From NCBI RefSeq assembly GCF_030406325.1, contig NZ_JAUEQY010000003.1, forward strand, positions 372,001 to 436,000: 64,000 bases of DNA, given 5' to 3'. Shown one piece after another: positions 50,703 through 59,352 of this stretch (its first letter is position 1; every line of letters starts with the position of its first letter). The position numbers were made by a program, and so were the translations under genes. Source of the DNA: Actinomadura sp. DC4. GTDB lineage: Bacteria > Actinomycetota > Actinomycetes > Streptosporangiales > Streptosporangiaceae. The notes under the pieces were generated by a model that had not been told where the DNA came from, ran no database searches, and saw only the letters and a program-made list of their open reading frames with translations.

Positions 50703-51586
50703 GCCATGACCTCCACCGCCGCGTCCACGGCGGCCGCTACGTCGTCTCCGGGTGGGTACAGCATGGTGCGGCCGGCGACCAGGCCCATCACGCCGGGTAG
50801 TGCGAAGGCCTTGCGCCAGGCCGCCAGCGCGGCGTCCTGGTCGTCGGAGACCTCGCCGCCGAGCAGCAGCACGGGCAGCGTGGACGCCGCCATCACCCGT
50901 TCCATGTCGTCCACGACCGGCACCTTCAGCCATGTGTAGGCCGAGGTCGCGCCGAGCCCGGAGGCGATCGCCACGGCGCGCGTCATGGCGTCCGCGGTGA
51001 GCACGTTGCGCACCCGGCCGCCCTCGCGGCGGGACGCGAACGGCTCGATCATCGCCATCAGGCCCTGCCGGGCCAGCCCGGTCACGGCGTGCGCGCAGGA
51101 CTCGAGCGTACGGACGGTGTCCGGGTCCTCATCGACGATGCGCAGCAGCATCTTGCCGCCGTCCAGGCCCTGCGCGGCGATGGTCGCGGGATCATACGCG
51201 GTGAACCGGTCGTCGATCTCGAACGCGGACCCGGCGAGCCCGCCGCGGTTCATCGAGCCGATGACGGCCTTGCCGTCCAGCGCGCCGAGCAGGAGCAGGT
51301 CCTCGATGACGTCGGGCGTGCCGAGCACGCCGTCCACGCCGGGCCGGCCGAGCGCGACGCAGACGCGGCGCAGCATCTCCGTGCGGTCGGCCATGGCCAT
51401 CGGCCGGTCGCCGGCGGCGAGCGCGCCGCGCGCCGGATGGTCCGCCGCGACGATCATCAGCCGGCCGGACGGGCCGAGCAGTGACGGCCGCCGGACCCGG
51501 CGGGCCGCCGCCTCGGCCACCGCCTCCGGGTGGCGGGCGCGGGTCTCGGTCAGCGAGGCGAGACGCTCCGCGAAGTCATCGATCAC
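50699..51586 (-). CDS. Class I-type (beta/alpha)8 aldolase of the inositol cluster
   Basis: The 295-residue barrel protein resembles the Cgl0158/Cgl0159 family found in actinobacterial iol operons. Visible features are LMIVAADHPARGAL near the N-terminus, GLDGGKMLLRIVDEDPDT and a likely Schiff-base lysine in TYTWLKVP-type context (YTWLKVPVVDD). It would split 2-deoxy-5-keto-gluconate-6-phosphate (the IolJ step) into dihydroxyacetone phosphate and malonate semialdehyde; this is inferred from context. Overlaps with both iolC and iolB indicate tight coupling. Confidence 0.82.
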   Translation of the reverse strand: MIDDFAERLASLTETRARHPEAVAEAAARRVRRPSLLGPSGRLMIVAADHPARGALAAGDRPMAMADRTEMLRRVCVALGRPGVDGVLGTPDVIEDLLLLGALDGKAVIGSMNRGGLAGSAFEIDDRFTAYDPATIAAQGLDGGKMLLRIVDEDPDTVRTLESCAHAVTGLARQGLMAMIEPFASRREGGRVRNVLTADAMTRAVAIASGLGATSAYTWLKVPVVDDMERVMAASTLPVLLLGGEVSDDQDAALAAWRKAFALPGVMGLVAGRTMLYPPGDDVAAAVDAAVEVMA

Positions 51587-52530
51587 GACTCCTCCCCTCG
51601 CCCGGAGAGCAGCGCCTCGACCTCTCCGGTGGTCGGCATCGCCTCGGAGCAGGCGATCCGCGAGGCGACGATCGCGCCGGCCGCGTTGGCGAAGTGGATC
51701 ATGCGGCCGGCGTCCCAGCCGTCCAGCAGGCCGTGGCAGAGCGCGCCGCCGAACGCGTCGCCCGCGCCCAGGCCGTTGACGACCTCGACCGGGACCGGCG
51801 GCGCCTCGACCACACCCTCGTCGTCGGCCGCGAGGACGCCCTTGGGCCCCTGCTTGACGATGGCGAGCCGTACGCCGCGGTCCCGCAGGGCGGCGGCCGC
51901 GCGGTGCGGGTCGCTCTCACCTACCGCGACCGCGCACTCCTCCCTGTTTCCGACCGCGACGGTGACGTGGTCCAGCGCCTTGTCGACCCAGTGCCGCGCC
52001 TCGTCCGGTGAGGACCAGAGCATCGGCCGGTAGTCCAGGTCGAGGACGGTGATGCCGTCGTGCGCCTCCAGCGCGGCGAGCGTGGCCGAGCGGCTCGGCT
52101 CGTCCGACAGCCCGGTCACGGTGGCCCAGAAGACCTTGGCCGCGCGGATCGCGGTCAGGTCGAGCTCCCCGGCGCGGATCTCCATGTCGGGGGCCTTGGG
52201 ATAGCGGTAGAAGTACAGCGGGAAGTCGTCCGGCGGGAAGATCTCGCAGAACGCCAGCGGCGTGGGCAGGCCCGGAACCGGCGTGACGAACCGGTCGTCG
52301 ACGCCGTATCCGCGCAGGGCCTGGTGGATGTAGCGGCCGAACGGGTCGTCGCCGGTCCGGGTGATCACCGCGGCGTTCCGGCCGTGCCGGGCGGCGGCCA
52401 CCGCGACGTTGGTCGGGCTGCCGCCGAGATACTTGCCGAAGGTCTCCACGTCCTCCAGCCGTACGCCGACCTGCAACGGGTAGATGTCGACGCTCACCCG
52501 CCCCATCGTGATGAGGTCATGACCACTCAT
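51583..52530 (-). CDS. iolC: 5-dehydro-2-deoxygluconokinase (IolC), PfkB family
   Basis: The 315-residue kinase begins MSGHDLITMGRVSVDIYP. The PfkB signatures are GGSPTNVAVAAARHG (about 34-48) and NGLGAGDAFGGALCHGL (about 250-266, with the catalytic Asp). IolC-type GRVSVDIYP supports the name over other sugar kinases. It phosphorylates the IolB product before aldol cleavage. It overlaps both neighbours by four bases. Confidence 0.95.
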   Translation of the reverse strand: MSGHDLITMGRVSVDIYPLQVGVRLEDVETFGKYLGGSPTNVAVAAARHGRNAAVITRTGDDPFGRYIHQALRGYGVDDRFVTPVPGLPTPLAFCEIFPPDDFPLYFYRYPKAPDMEIRAGELDLTAIRAAKVFWATVTGLSDEPSRSATLAALEAHDGITVLDLDYRPMLWSSPDEARHWVDKALDHVTVAVGNREECAVAVGESDPHRAAAALRDRGVRLAIVKQGPKGVLAADDEGVVEAPPVPVEVVNGLGAGDAFGGALCHGLLDGWDAGRMIHFANAAGAIVASRIACSEAMPTTGEVEALLSGRGEES

Positions 52531-53378
52531 ACGGCCTCCATGAACGCCACGCTGCGCAGCACGTCTCCGGCGGGACCCGCGCCGGGCGCCGGCTCGGCGC
52601 CGAGGATCGTGTCCTGTTCCATGACATACCAGCCCGTGTAGCCCGCCGTGGTCAGAGCGCCGACGATGCCCGGAACATCGACGTCGCCGTCGCCGAGCGG
52701 CCGGTAGATGCCGTTCCGTACGGCCTCGGTGTAGGTCAGCTCGCCGGCCCGCACGCGGCGGGCCAGGCCCGCGTCGACGTCCTTGAGGTGGACGTGCGCG
52801 ACCCGGTCGCCGGCCGTACGGGCCAGGTCGAGCGGGTCGGTGCCGCCGATGAGCAGGTGCCCGGTGTCCAGGCAGAGCGGTACGCGTGAGCCGGCGAGCA
52901 CCCGGTCGACCTCCTGCGGCCCCTCGACGACCGTGCCGACGTGCGGGTGCAGGGTCGCGAGCACACCGAGACCGGCCGCGTACTCGGTGATGCGGTCGAG
53001 GTTGGCGAGGAGCGTGCGCCAGGCGTCTTCGGTCAGGGCCGGCCGCTCGTCGTAACCGTGCAGGCCGGTGGCCGCGGCCAGCACGAGCGTCCCGGCGTCG
53101 CCGAACCCGGCGAGCGCTCGTTCGACGTCGGGAAAGGGATCGACGCCCGGGTCGTGCAGGACCACGGGGACGAAACCACCGACCGCGCCGAGCCCGTACG
53201 ACTTCAGCAGCGCGGACCGCTCACCCGGATCGGCGGGCAGGAACCCGTCCGGGCCGAACTCCGTCGCCAGCAGGCCCGCGTCGCGCATCTCGCCGAGCAC
53301 CCGGTCCGGGGACATCTGGTGGCCCCAGCCCGGCACCTCGCACACTCCCCAGGAGATCGGCGCACCGGCGATCCTCAC
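52527..53378 (-). CDS. iolE: 2-keto-myo-inositol dehydratase-like protein (IolE)
   Basis: The 283-residue TIM-barrel protein of the AP-endonuclease-2 fold begins MRIAGAPISWGVCEVPGWG, resembling IolE N-termini. Metal ligands appear in ATLHPHVGTVVE, CLDTGHLLIGG, HVHLKDVD and EQDTILG. It should dehydrate 2-keto-myo-inositol to the diketone used by IolD. An IolI-type isomerase assignment is the alternative. It lies between iolG and iolC with four-base overlaps. Confidence 0.88.
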   Translation of the reverse strand: MRIAGAPISWGVCEVPGWGHQMSPDRVLGEMRDAGLLATEFGPDGFLPADPGERSALLKSYGLGAVGGFVPVVLHDPGVDPFPDVERALAGFGDAGTLVLAAATGLHGYDERPALTEDAWRTLLANLDRITEYAAGLGVLATLHPHVGTVVEGPQEVDRVLAGSRVPLCLDTGHLLIGGTDPLDLARTAGDRVAHVHLKDVDAGLARRVRAGELTYTEAVRNGIYRPLGDGDVDVPGIVGALTTAGYTGWYVMEQDTILGAEPAPGAGPAGDVLRSVAFMEAV

Positions 53379-54373
53379 TTGCGAACCTCCTCGATCGTGA
53401 CCGCGCGGGCCTCCCGGCGGGACCGCTCACAGGCCTCGGCGACGTAGAACGCCTCCAGCGCCTCGGCGGGCGGACACGGGCTCTCGGCCTGCCCGGTCAC
53501 GACCCGCAGGAAGGCGCGCATCTCGGCGACGTACGCGTCGCCGAACCGCTGGAGGAAACCGGTGTACGGCGTGCCGTCCTCCAGCCCGCGGCCGTCCGCC
53601 GACATGAGCGGCGTGTGCTCGTTCAGGCCCGCGACCAGGCTGTCCTTGGCTCCCAGCGCCTCCAGCCGTACGTCGTAGCCGGCGGCGTTGTAGCGGGTCT
53701 CGCAGATGATCGCGATCGTGCCGTCGTCGAGCGTCAGCAGGGCCGCGCCCGTGTCGACGTCGCCGCTCTCGGCGAAGTAGTCCTCGCCCTTGTTGGCACC
53801 GACCGCGACGACCTGGACGACCTCCCGGCCGGTGACGAACCGTACGCCGTCGATGTCGTGGACCGCGCAGTCGCGGAAGATTCCGCCGGAGACCGGGATG
53901 TAGCCGGGCGGCGGCGGGGCCGGATCGAGCGTGCAGGACCGTACGGTGTGGAGCCAGCCGAGCCGCCCCGCCGCCACGGCGTCGCGAACGGCCACGTGAC
54001 CTGCGTCGAAGCGGCGCTGGAAGCCGACCTGGACCGGCGATCCGGTCCGTTTCACGGCGGCCATGACTTGGAGCGTTCCAACGATGTCCGGAGCGACGGG
54101 TTTCTCGCAGAACGAAGGCAGCCCGGCCTCCGCCGCGCGCGTCACCAGCTCCGCGTGCGCATCGGTCGCGGCGGCCACGACGAGCCCGTCGAGCCCCGCC
54201 GCGAAGAGATCGTCCACCGAGTCCGCCACCTGCGTCCCGTGCTGGCCGGCGAGCGCCCGCGCCCTCCCCGTGTCCACGTCGGCGATCACCACCGAATCGA
54301 CTTCGGGCAGTTCAGACAGGGTTTCGGCGTGCCGGGCCCCGATTCGCCCGGCTCCGGCGAGCCCGATTCTCAT
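53375..54373 (-). CDS. iolG: myo-inositol 2-dehydrogenase (IolG), Gfo/Idh/MocA family
   Basis: The 332-residue protein starts MRIGLAGAGRIGARHAETL with the NAD Rossmann motif. The catalytic lysine lies in CEKPVAPD (about 94), and the HDIDGVRFVTG segment (about 172) gives the Asp/His pair. It oxidises myo-inositol to 2-keto-myo-inositol. It is the first gene of the iol operon, divergent from the GntR gene; the 177-bp gap carries several palindromes. Confidence 0.93.
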   Translation of the reverse strand: MRIGLAGAGRIGARHAETLSELPEVDSVVIADVDTGRARALAGQHGTQVADSVDDLFAAGLDGLVVAAATDAHAELVTRAAEAGLPSFCEKPVAPDIVGTLQVMAAVKRTGSPVQVGFQRRFDAGHVAVRDAVAAGRLGWLHTVRSCTLDPAPPPPGYIPVSGGIFRDCAVHDIDGVRFVTGREVVQVVAVGANKGEDYFAESGDVDTGAALLTLDDGTIAIICETRYNAAGYDVRLEALGAKDSLVAGLNEHTPLMSADGRGLEDGTPYTGFLQRFGDAYVAEMRAFLRVVTGQAESPCPPAEALEAFYVAEACERSRREARAVTIEEVRK

Positions 54374-54406
54374 AGGGTCCTCCGCGGTAGCGAGGTATGC
54401 CAGCTG

Positions 54407-54498
54407 AGTTACGAATGGGTTAACTGGATGTGCCCGCAGTCTGCTGCGCGATCTCCGCGTATGTCAATGATTTGTAATGACATTAAGAGGTAATACCT
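54407..54498. promoter_or_regulatory. Operator cluster between iolG and the GntR gene
   Basis: AGTTA and TAACT arms lie at 54407-54411 and 54421-54425, TAATGACATTA at 54475-54485, and AGGTAATACCT at 54488-54498. The last would overlap the -35 region of the rightward promoter whose -10 is TAAGAT (54516-54521). GntR-family sites of this AGGTA-N-TACCT type are common. Confidence 0.6.
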
Positions 54499-54550
54499 AA
54501 GTTGGTGAGCGCCGCTAAGATCGCCTCCACCCGACCCTGAGGATCCAGTA

Positions 54551-55288
54551 GTGCAGCGACCGGCACTGATCGTCGATCGGAGCAGCCCCGTGCCGCTCTA
54601 CTTCCAGCTCGCGGAGCAGTTGGAGACCGCGATCGTGGACGGCACGCTCATACCCGGATCCCGGCTGGAGAACGAGGTCCAGCTCGCCGACCGGTGCGGC
54701 CTGTCCCGCCCGACCGTACGGCAGGCGATCCAGCACCTGGTCGACAAGGGCCTGCTGGTGCGCAAGCGCGGCGTGGGCACTCAGGTCGTACAGGCGCAGG
54801 TCAGGCGCACGATCGAGCTGACCAGCCTGTACGACGACCTGGCCGCCGCGCAGCGCTCACCGCGTACGAAGGTGCTGGAGCTGGTCACGGTGCCGGCCGG
54901 CGACGACATCGCCAAGGACCTCGGCGTGCCGCCGGGCACTCCCGTGATCCGCCTGAAGCGGCTCCGGCTGACCGACACCGAACCGCTCGCGCTGCTGACC
55001 AACCACCTGCCGATCGACATCGTCGACCTCACCGCCGAGGGGCTCGAAAGCCGCGGCCTGTACGAGACGCTGCGCGCGGCAGGGGTCAACCTGCGCATCG
55101 CCAACCAGACCATCGGCGCCCGCGGCGCCACCAAGGCGGAGGCCGTCCTGCTGGACGAGCGCCGCGGCGTGCCCCTGCTGACGATGAGCCGTACGGCCTT
55201 CGACGACAAGGGCCGCGCCGTGGAGTACGGGACCCACGTCTACCGGGCCAGCCGCTACTCGTTCACGCTCACCCTGGTCGAACGCTAG
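54551..55288 (+). CDS. GntR-family regulator with UTRA domain (HutC type), likely inositol repressor
   Basis: The 245-residue protein begins at a GTG at 54551, with GAGG upstream. The wHTH lies at about 12-80 (LYFQLAEQLETAIVDGTLIPGSRLENEVQLADRCGLSRPTV, in part). A UTRA sensing domain follows from about 100 to the end (VIRLKRLRLTDTEPLALL, in part). It is divergent from iolG, so repression of the iol operon and of itself is likely, with an inositol-derived inducer. It is not the IolR/DeoR type of bacilli. Confidence 0.9.
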   Translation: MQRPALIVDRSSPVPLYFQLAEQLETAIVDGTLIPGSRLENEVQLADRCGLSRPTVRQAIQHLVDKGLLVRKRGVGTQVVQAQVRRTIELTSLYDDLAAAQRSPRTKVLELVTVPAGDDIAKDLGVPPGTPVIRLKRLRLTDTEPLALLTNHLPIDIVDLTAEGLESRGLYETLRAAGVNLRIANQTIGARGATKAEAVLLDERRGVPLLTMSRTAFDDKGRAVEYGTHVYRASRYSFTLTLVER

Positions 55289-55294
55289 GTCCTG

Positions 55295-55347
55295 TTTCGA
55301 GGTCCCCGTCCGTCGCGCCGCGCGCCACGAACGGGGACTTCGAGAAA
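55295..55347. terminator. Stem-loop between convergent GntR and MHYT genes
   Basis: TTTCGAGGTCCCCGTCCGT pairs with ACGAACGGGGACTTCGAGAAA, with two or three mismatches, across a short GC-rich loop. It lies between the stops of the two convergent genes and can terminate both. Confidence 0.65.
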
Positions 55348-55351
55348 TGCC

Positions 55352-56197
55352 CTAGTAGCGGGGGGCGCGGTGCTGGCCGCCCGGACCGGCGTCCTGCGGC
55401 ATGTGCGACGGGAGCCGCACGGGGTCGTTCAGGCGCTCGAACAGCTTGGTGCGGACCTCGATGTCCTCCTTGGTCGGCCCGGTGATGACCGCCAGCAGGA
55501 GGATCGTGAGGACGATGAACGCCACGACGACCACGGGGATCATGAAGTTCACGGGGTCGACCCCGCTCACGTACTCCTGACCCTTGCCGATGCTCACGTG
55601 CAGCGCCGCCATGCCCGTGTAGTGCATGCCGCAGACCGCGATACCCATGATCAGCGCTGCGGCGACGAGCGCCCGCCAGTCGTTGAGCGCGACGGTGAAC
55701 CAGAGCGCCACCGTCGCGGCGACGATCGCGATCACCAGCGACAGGATCACCAGCGGGATGTTGTAGCCGATCTTCCCGTCGACGCGCATCCCGGCCATGC
55801 CCATGTAGTGCATGCCGGCGATGCCGAAGCCGGTGAAGACGCCGCCGGCGACCACCTTGGCCAGCGTCGGCTCGCCGTACCCGACGATGAACAGGCCGCA
55901 GCCGACCACGACCACCGCGACGACCGCGCTGCCGACCGTGAGCACGATGCCGTACCGCACGACGGAACCGGTGATGCCGAAGCCGATCATGGCGGAGAAG
56001 TGCATGAGCCAGATGCCGGTGCCGCCGATCGCGATGGCGGCGAGCAGGAGCCAGCGGGCGTGCTGCCCGATCCCGCGGAACTGCTGCGCGCGTACCGTAC
56101 AGAGAAGACCGAGCAGCGAGCCGGTGACCGACGCCACGTAGGCCAGGACGGGTGTGAACCATCCCAAAGCAAAGTCATTCAGATGGGCCACGACCAT
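55352..56197 (-). CDS. MHYT-domain integral membrane sensor (281 aa)
   Basis: The protein starts at the ATG at 56197 (MVVAHLNDFALGWF), with GGGGGA just upstream. It has about seven TM helices, with three MHYT-type motifs: LMHFSAMIGF, AGMHYMGMAG and CGMHYTGMAA. These Met/His clusters probably bind copper, and the domain is thought to sense O2, CO or NO. No GGDEF, EAL or kinase domain follows, only a short cytoplasmic tail ending in GGQHRAPRY. It is therefore a stand-alone sensor or signal receptor. Confidence 0.88.
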   Translation of the reverse strand: MVVAHLNDFALGWFTPVLAYVASVTGSLLGLLCTVRAQQFRGIGQHARWLLLAAIAIGGTGIWLMHFSAMIGFGITGSVVRYGIVLTVGSAVVAVVVVGCGLFIVGYGEPTLAKVVAGGVFTGFGIAGMHYMGMAGMRVDGKIGYNIPLVILSLVIAIVAATVALWFTVALNDWRALVAAALIMGIAVCGMHYTGMAALHVSIGKGQEYVSGVDPVNFMIPVVVVAFIVLTILLLAVITGPTKEDIEVRTKLFERLNDPVRLPSHMPQDAGPGGQHRAPRY

Positions 56198-56329
56198 TCC
56201 CCCAGCTCCGCCCCGACATCCACCGTCAAGGTGACAGAGTGGCCTCCGCGCATTATGCGATTCAAGGGACAAAACGGACAAACTCGTAGAGACAGGTACT
56301 GTGTACTCTCCGTGGTCGGGTGTTGACAG

Positions 56330-56671
56330 ATGAGCTTGCCGGATTCAACTGAGAAGTCGGGCCGGGTACTGACCAGGCCGGTCGTCCTGGCGATCCTCCT
56401 CCTGCTCTTCGTCATGGCGGGCTGCGGGACGCTCCTGCTCACCGGCCAGGGCCATCAGGCCGAGGCCAGAGCCGCCTGCGAACGCTTCGTCAGAGGCCGG
56501 CTGGGAGTGTCCGACGTGCACTTCTCCCACGAGAGGGTGCGCGACGTGTCGTCCGTACGGCATGTGGTGACCGGGACGGCACTGACGGACGGGCGCGCCG
56601 CGGTGAGCTACACGTGCACGGTCAGCCACGCCGGAACGGGCTGGGCGCTCAACGGCCTGTCCGGGGTGTGA
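56330..56671 (+). CDS. Small membrane-anchored or lipoprotein-like hypothetical protein (113 aa)
   Basis: The start is ATG at 56330 (MSLPDSTEKSGRVL). A hydrophobic helix at about 18-38 (VVLAILLLLFVMAGCG) includes a lipobox-like VMAGC, and the remaining ~75 residues are predicted extracellular with Cys at positions in AACERF and SYTCTVS. No family is recognised. It stands alone. Confidence 0.6.
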   Translation: MSLPDSTEKSGRVLTRPVVLAILLLLFVMAGCGTLLLTGQGHQAEARAACERFVRGRLGVSDVHFSHERVRDVSSVRHVVTGTALTDGRAAVSYTCTVSHAGTGWALNGLSGV

Positions 56672-56705
56672 CCTCGCCTCGTCACCGCGGCCATCTCTAG
56701 AGCGA

Positions 56706-56915
56706 TCATCTCGCGCGGGACAGGGACTCCTTAGCGGTCTCTACCGGGAAATGGTTCGCATTGAGATTGCCGGCGTCGGCCTCTTTCTCGGGAGATTCCG
56801 AGGGATACCGTGAAATCGCCGCGCTGTCTATTTCCAGCCGGTGGGCTATCGCAGCGAGTATGCCAATACCGACCGGGCGGAATTCCGCATCAGCCATGGC
56901 CAGGAGGGCCCGCAT
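56706..56915 (-). CDS. Hypothetical small ORF (69 aa), low support
   Basis: The ORF reads MRALLAMADAEFRPVGIGIL and continues helical (AAIAHRLEIDSAAISRY), ending in a polar tail. It looks protein-like and lies 73 bp past the end of the PD-(D/E)XK gene in the same direction, but no ribosome site is evident and no family is recognised. It may be a fragment. Confidence 0.35.
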   Translation of the reverse strand: MRALLAMADAEFRPVGIGILAAIAHRLEIDSAAISRYPSESPEKEADAGNLNANHFPVETAKESLSRAR

Positions 56916-56988
56916 CGCCCGCCGGGCCCGTACGGCTTCTGATGGGAAATTCGGCTGACGCTCCGGCGGACCTGGCGTCGACTTCCGA

Positions 56989-57885
56989 TCATTCGAGCAG
57001 GTCGGTGATGGAGGTCGCGGCGACGACGCGGTCGAGCCAAGTGTCGAGTTGCCGCGGGTCCGCGCAGGCACTGATGCGGGCACGGACGTCTTCGGGCACC
57101 TCGATCTCCCGCACTGCCAGGATCTTGAGGACCGCTTCGGCCTTGCCCTCCGCCTTGCCTTCCGCTTTGCCTTCTGCCTTGCCCTCCGCTCGGCCGTCGT
57201 CCTTTCCGCGGCCGTAGTGTTCGCGGGCGAAGGGACTGTAGACGGGCCAGGTCGAAGAAGCCACGATCTCCTCCAGGATGCGTCGAACCGCAGGCGCGGC
57301 CATACCATAAGCGTATTCATAATACTGCGGAGCGTGTTCGGGCTTCACGAGCTCCAGCCCGGCCATGAACGTCTCGACGACCAGTCGGTCGCGCCCGTGG
57401 ACCATCACCGCCAGCGCCGCCATCTCAGGTCGGGCGGCGACATCGTCCGGGCTGTCGATCGCGGGGACATCGCGCGGCCCCAATACCTCGGCCCGAAAGA
57501 CGAAACCCGGCAACTCAGTACGAATCGGCTTGGCGTACCACGTGGCCGCGTCAGCGTCGGGACAGATGCACAACACGGTGACCGGACACCGCAGCAACAG
57601 CCACAACGCGGCGGCGTAACGGGGTAACTGCCGTCGCCTGGAATCGGACTTCTCCTGCTGAACCTCGACCACGATCCCGTACGCCGGTTTCTGCGGAGGC
57701 CCGACGGCGATCACCGTGTCGGGCTGGAAGTCCTTGGACGGCCGGTCATTGAAGTCGTTGCTGTCCAGCCGTACGGGCATGTCCGGCGGCACGTCGATGC
57801 CCATCAGCTCAAGAAGGATCTCAACGGCCAGCTCGGGACGCTCACGGAACAACCGGTTGATCGCGTCATGACGAGGGGACGACAT
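56989..57885 (-). CDS. PD-(D/E)XK nuclease-like (Rpn/YhgA-related) protein with AEGK repeats
   Basis: The 298-residue protein starts MSSPRHDAINRLFRERPELA. A PD-(D/E)XK-like core shows FQPDTVIAV (Asp about 55) and YGIVVEVQQEKS (Glu and Gln about 73-75), the catalytic spacing of the Rpn/transposase-like nuclease group. A run of four or more AEGK units follows at about 230-248, then a helical tail. Such proteins are numerous in actinomycetes and of unclear role. The repeat coding run is a 12-bp tandem array. Confidence 0.7.
   Translation of the reverse strand: MSSPRHDAINRLFRERPELAVEILLELMGIDVPPDMPVRLDSNDFNDRPSKDFQPDTVIAVGPPQKPAYGIVVEVQQEKSDSRRRQLPRYAAALWLLLRCPVTVLCICPDADAATWYAKPIRTELPGFVFRAEVLGPRDVPAIDSPDDVAARPEMAALAVMVHGRDRLVVETFMAGLELVKPEHAPQYYEYAYGMAAPAVRRILEEIVASSTWPVYSPFAREHYGRGKDDGRAEGKAEGKAEGKAEGKAEAVLKILAVREIEVPEDVRARISACADPRQLDTWLDRVVAATSITDLLE
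57141..57188. repeat. 12-bp tandem repeat encoding AEGK (four units)
   Basis: Units of the form CCTTGCCCTCCG occur at 57141, 57153, 57165 and 57177 with small changes. They lie inside the PD-(D/E)XK gene and encode AEGK on the minus strand. Length changes in multiples of 12 keep the frame. Confidence 0.75.
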
Positions 57886-57929
57886 GTCACGGTAAGTTAC
57901 ACCATGATTTCATAACGTGATAACTCTTG

Positions 57930-58712
57930 TCAGTGCTGGTCGAGGACCGCCTGGAGGAAGTCCTTGGTGCGCTGGTTCTCCGGCTCGCTGAAGATCTTTT
58001 CCGGGGTGCCCTCTTCCACGATCTGGCCCTGGTCGAACATCAGGACGCGGTTCGACACGTCGCGGGCGAAGCCCATCTCGTGTGTCACGCACAGCATCGT
58101 GATGTCGGTCTCGTTGGCGATGTCGCGCAGCACGTCCAGGACGCCCGCCACCAGCTCCGGGTCCAGCGCCGACGTCACCTCGTCCAGCAGGAGGATCTTC
58201 GGCTGCATCGCCAGGGCGCGGGCGATCGCCACGCGCTGCTGCTGGCCGCCGGACAATCGGCTCGGGTGAGCGTCGACCTTGTCCGCCAGGCCCACGAGGT
58301 CCAGCAGGCCGCGGGCGCGTTCGTTCGCCTCGTCCCTCGACAGGCCCAGCACGTGCACCGGTGCCTCGGTGATGTTGCGGAGCACCGGCATGTTCGGGAA
58401 CAGGTTGAACTGCTGGAAGACCATGCCGATGTCGCTGCGGATGCGGCGCAGGTGCTTCTCGTCGGCCGGCACGAGGCGTTCCCCGCGCCGCATGTGGGAC
58501 AGCGAGCGGCCGTTGACCCAGATGACACCACCGTCCACCTTCTCCAACGTCATCAGCAACCGCAGGATCGTCGTCTTGCCCGAGCCGCTCGGGCCGATGA
58601 GCGTCACGCGTTCGCCGGGGGCGACCGCGAAGTCCAGTTCGCGGAGGACGACGTTGTCGCCGAAGCGCTTCACGACCCCCTCGAACCGGATGCCGGGATC
58701 AGTGGTTGCCAT
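57930..58712 (-). CDS. ehuA: Ectoine/amino-acid ABC transporter ATP-binding protein (EhuA type)
   Basis: The 260-residue ATPase starts MATTDPGIRFEGVVKRFG. It has Walker A GPSGSGKTT, a Q-loop in MVFQQFNLF, signature LSGGQQQR, Walker B ILLLDEVTSALD and the H-loop VTHEM, typical of polar amino-acid importers. It is the last gene of the ehuBCDA set that follows ectABCD, so ectoine or hydroxyectoine uptake is the likely role. It overlaps the ehuD gene by 14 bp. Confidence 0.88.
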   Translation of the reverse strand: MATTDPGIRFEGVVKRFGDNVVLRELDFAVAPGERVTLIGPSGSGKTTILRLLMTLEKVDGGVIWVNGRSLSHMRRGERLVPADEKHLRRIRSDIGMVFQQFNLFPNMPVLRNITEAPVHVLGLSRDEANERARGLLDLVGLADKVDAHPSRLSGGQQQRVAIARALAMQPKILLLDEVTSALDPELVAGVLDVLRDIANETDITMLCVTHEMGFARDVSNRVLMFDQGQIVEEGTPEKIFSEPENQRTKDFLQAVLDQH

Positions 58713-59352
58713 AGCGGAACTCCAGGCGTCGCAGGAGGAGGGAGGACAGAACGCTGACGATGACGAACAGCACGCCGACGATGGTCATCGGCTCCAGGAA
58801 GCGCAGCGACCTGGCACCCACGTCGTACGCGCTGTGCAGCATCTCCGGCACCGTGATGGCCAGTAGCAGCGGCGAGTCCTTGAACATCGCGATGAGGTAG
58901 TTGGCCAGGGTCGGGATGACCTTGCGTACGGCCTGCGGGAGCACCACGCCGAACCACACCCGGCGGCGCGGGAGGTTGAGCGCGGTGGCCGCCTCCCACT
59001 GGCCGGCCGGCACGTCCGCGATGCCCGCCCGGTACACCTCCGAGGTGTAGGAGGAGTAGTGCAGGCCGAGGCCGATGACGCCGGTGACCAGCGCGCTGAA
59101 GGTCACGCCGGCCGACGGGAGCGCGAAGAACAGGAAGAAGAGCTGCACCAGCAGCGGCGTGCTGCGGATGAACTCCACGACCCACCGCACCGTCTGGTTG
59201 ATGACGCGGCTCGGCGAGCGGCGCAGGATGGCCCACACCAGGCCCAGGGCCAGCGCCACGACGTAGCCCAGCAGCGTGGCCTCGACCGTGACCACGAGGC
59301 CGCGGAGCAGGTCGGGAAGGATCTTCCCGGCGAAGTGCCAGTCCCAGATCAT
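58699..59352 (-). CDS. ehuD: Ectoine/amino-acid ABC transporter permease (EhuD type)
   Basis: The 217-residue permease begins MIWDWHFAGKILPDLLRGL. It has about five TM segments and an EAA-loop of the HisM/GlnP type (EVYRAGIADVPAGQWEAATAL, given in part). It pairs with the EhuC permease next to it to form the channel. It overlaps both neighbours, so it is co-translated. Confidence 0.88.
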   Translation of the reverse strand: MIWDWHFAGKILPDLLRGLVVTVEATLLGYVVALALGLVWAILRRSPSRVINQTVRWVVEFIRSTPLLVQLFFLFFALPSAGVTFSALVTGVIGLGLHYSSYTSEVYRAGIADVPAGQWEAATALNLPRRRVWFGVVLPQAVRKVIPTLANYLIAMFKDSPLLLAITVPEMLHSAYDVGARSLRFLEPMTIVGVLFVIVSVLSSLLLRRLEFRYGNH

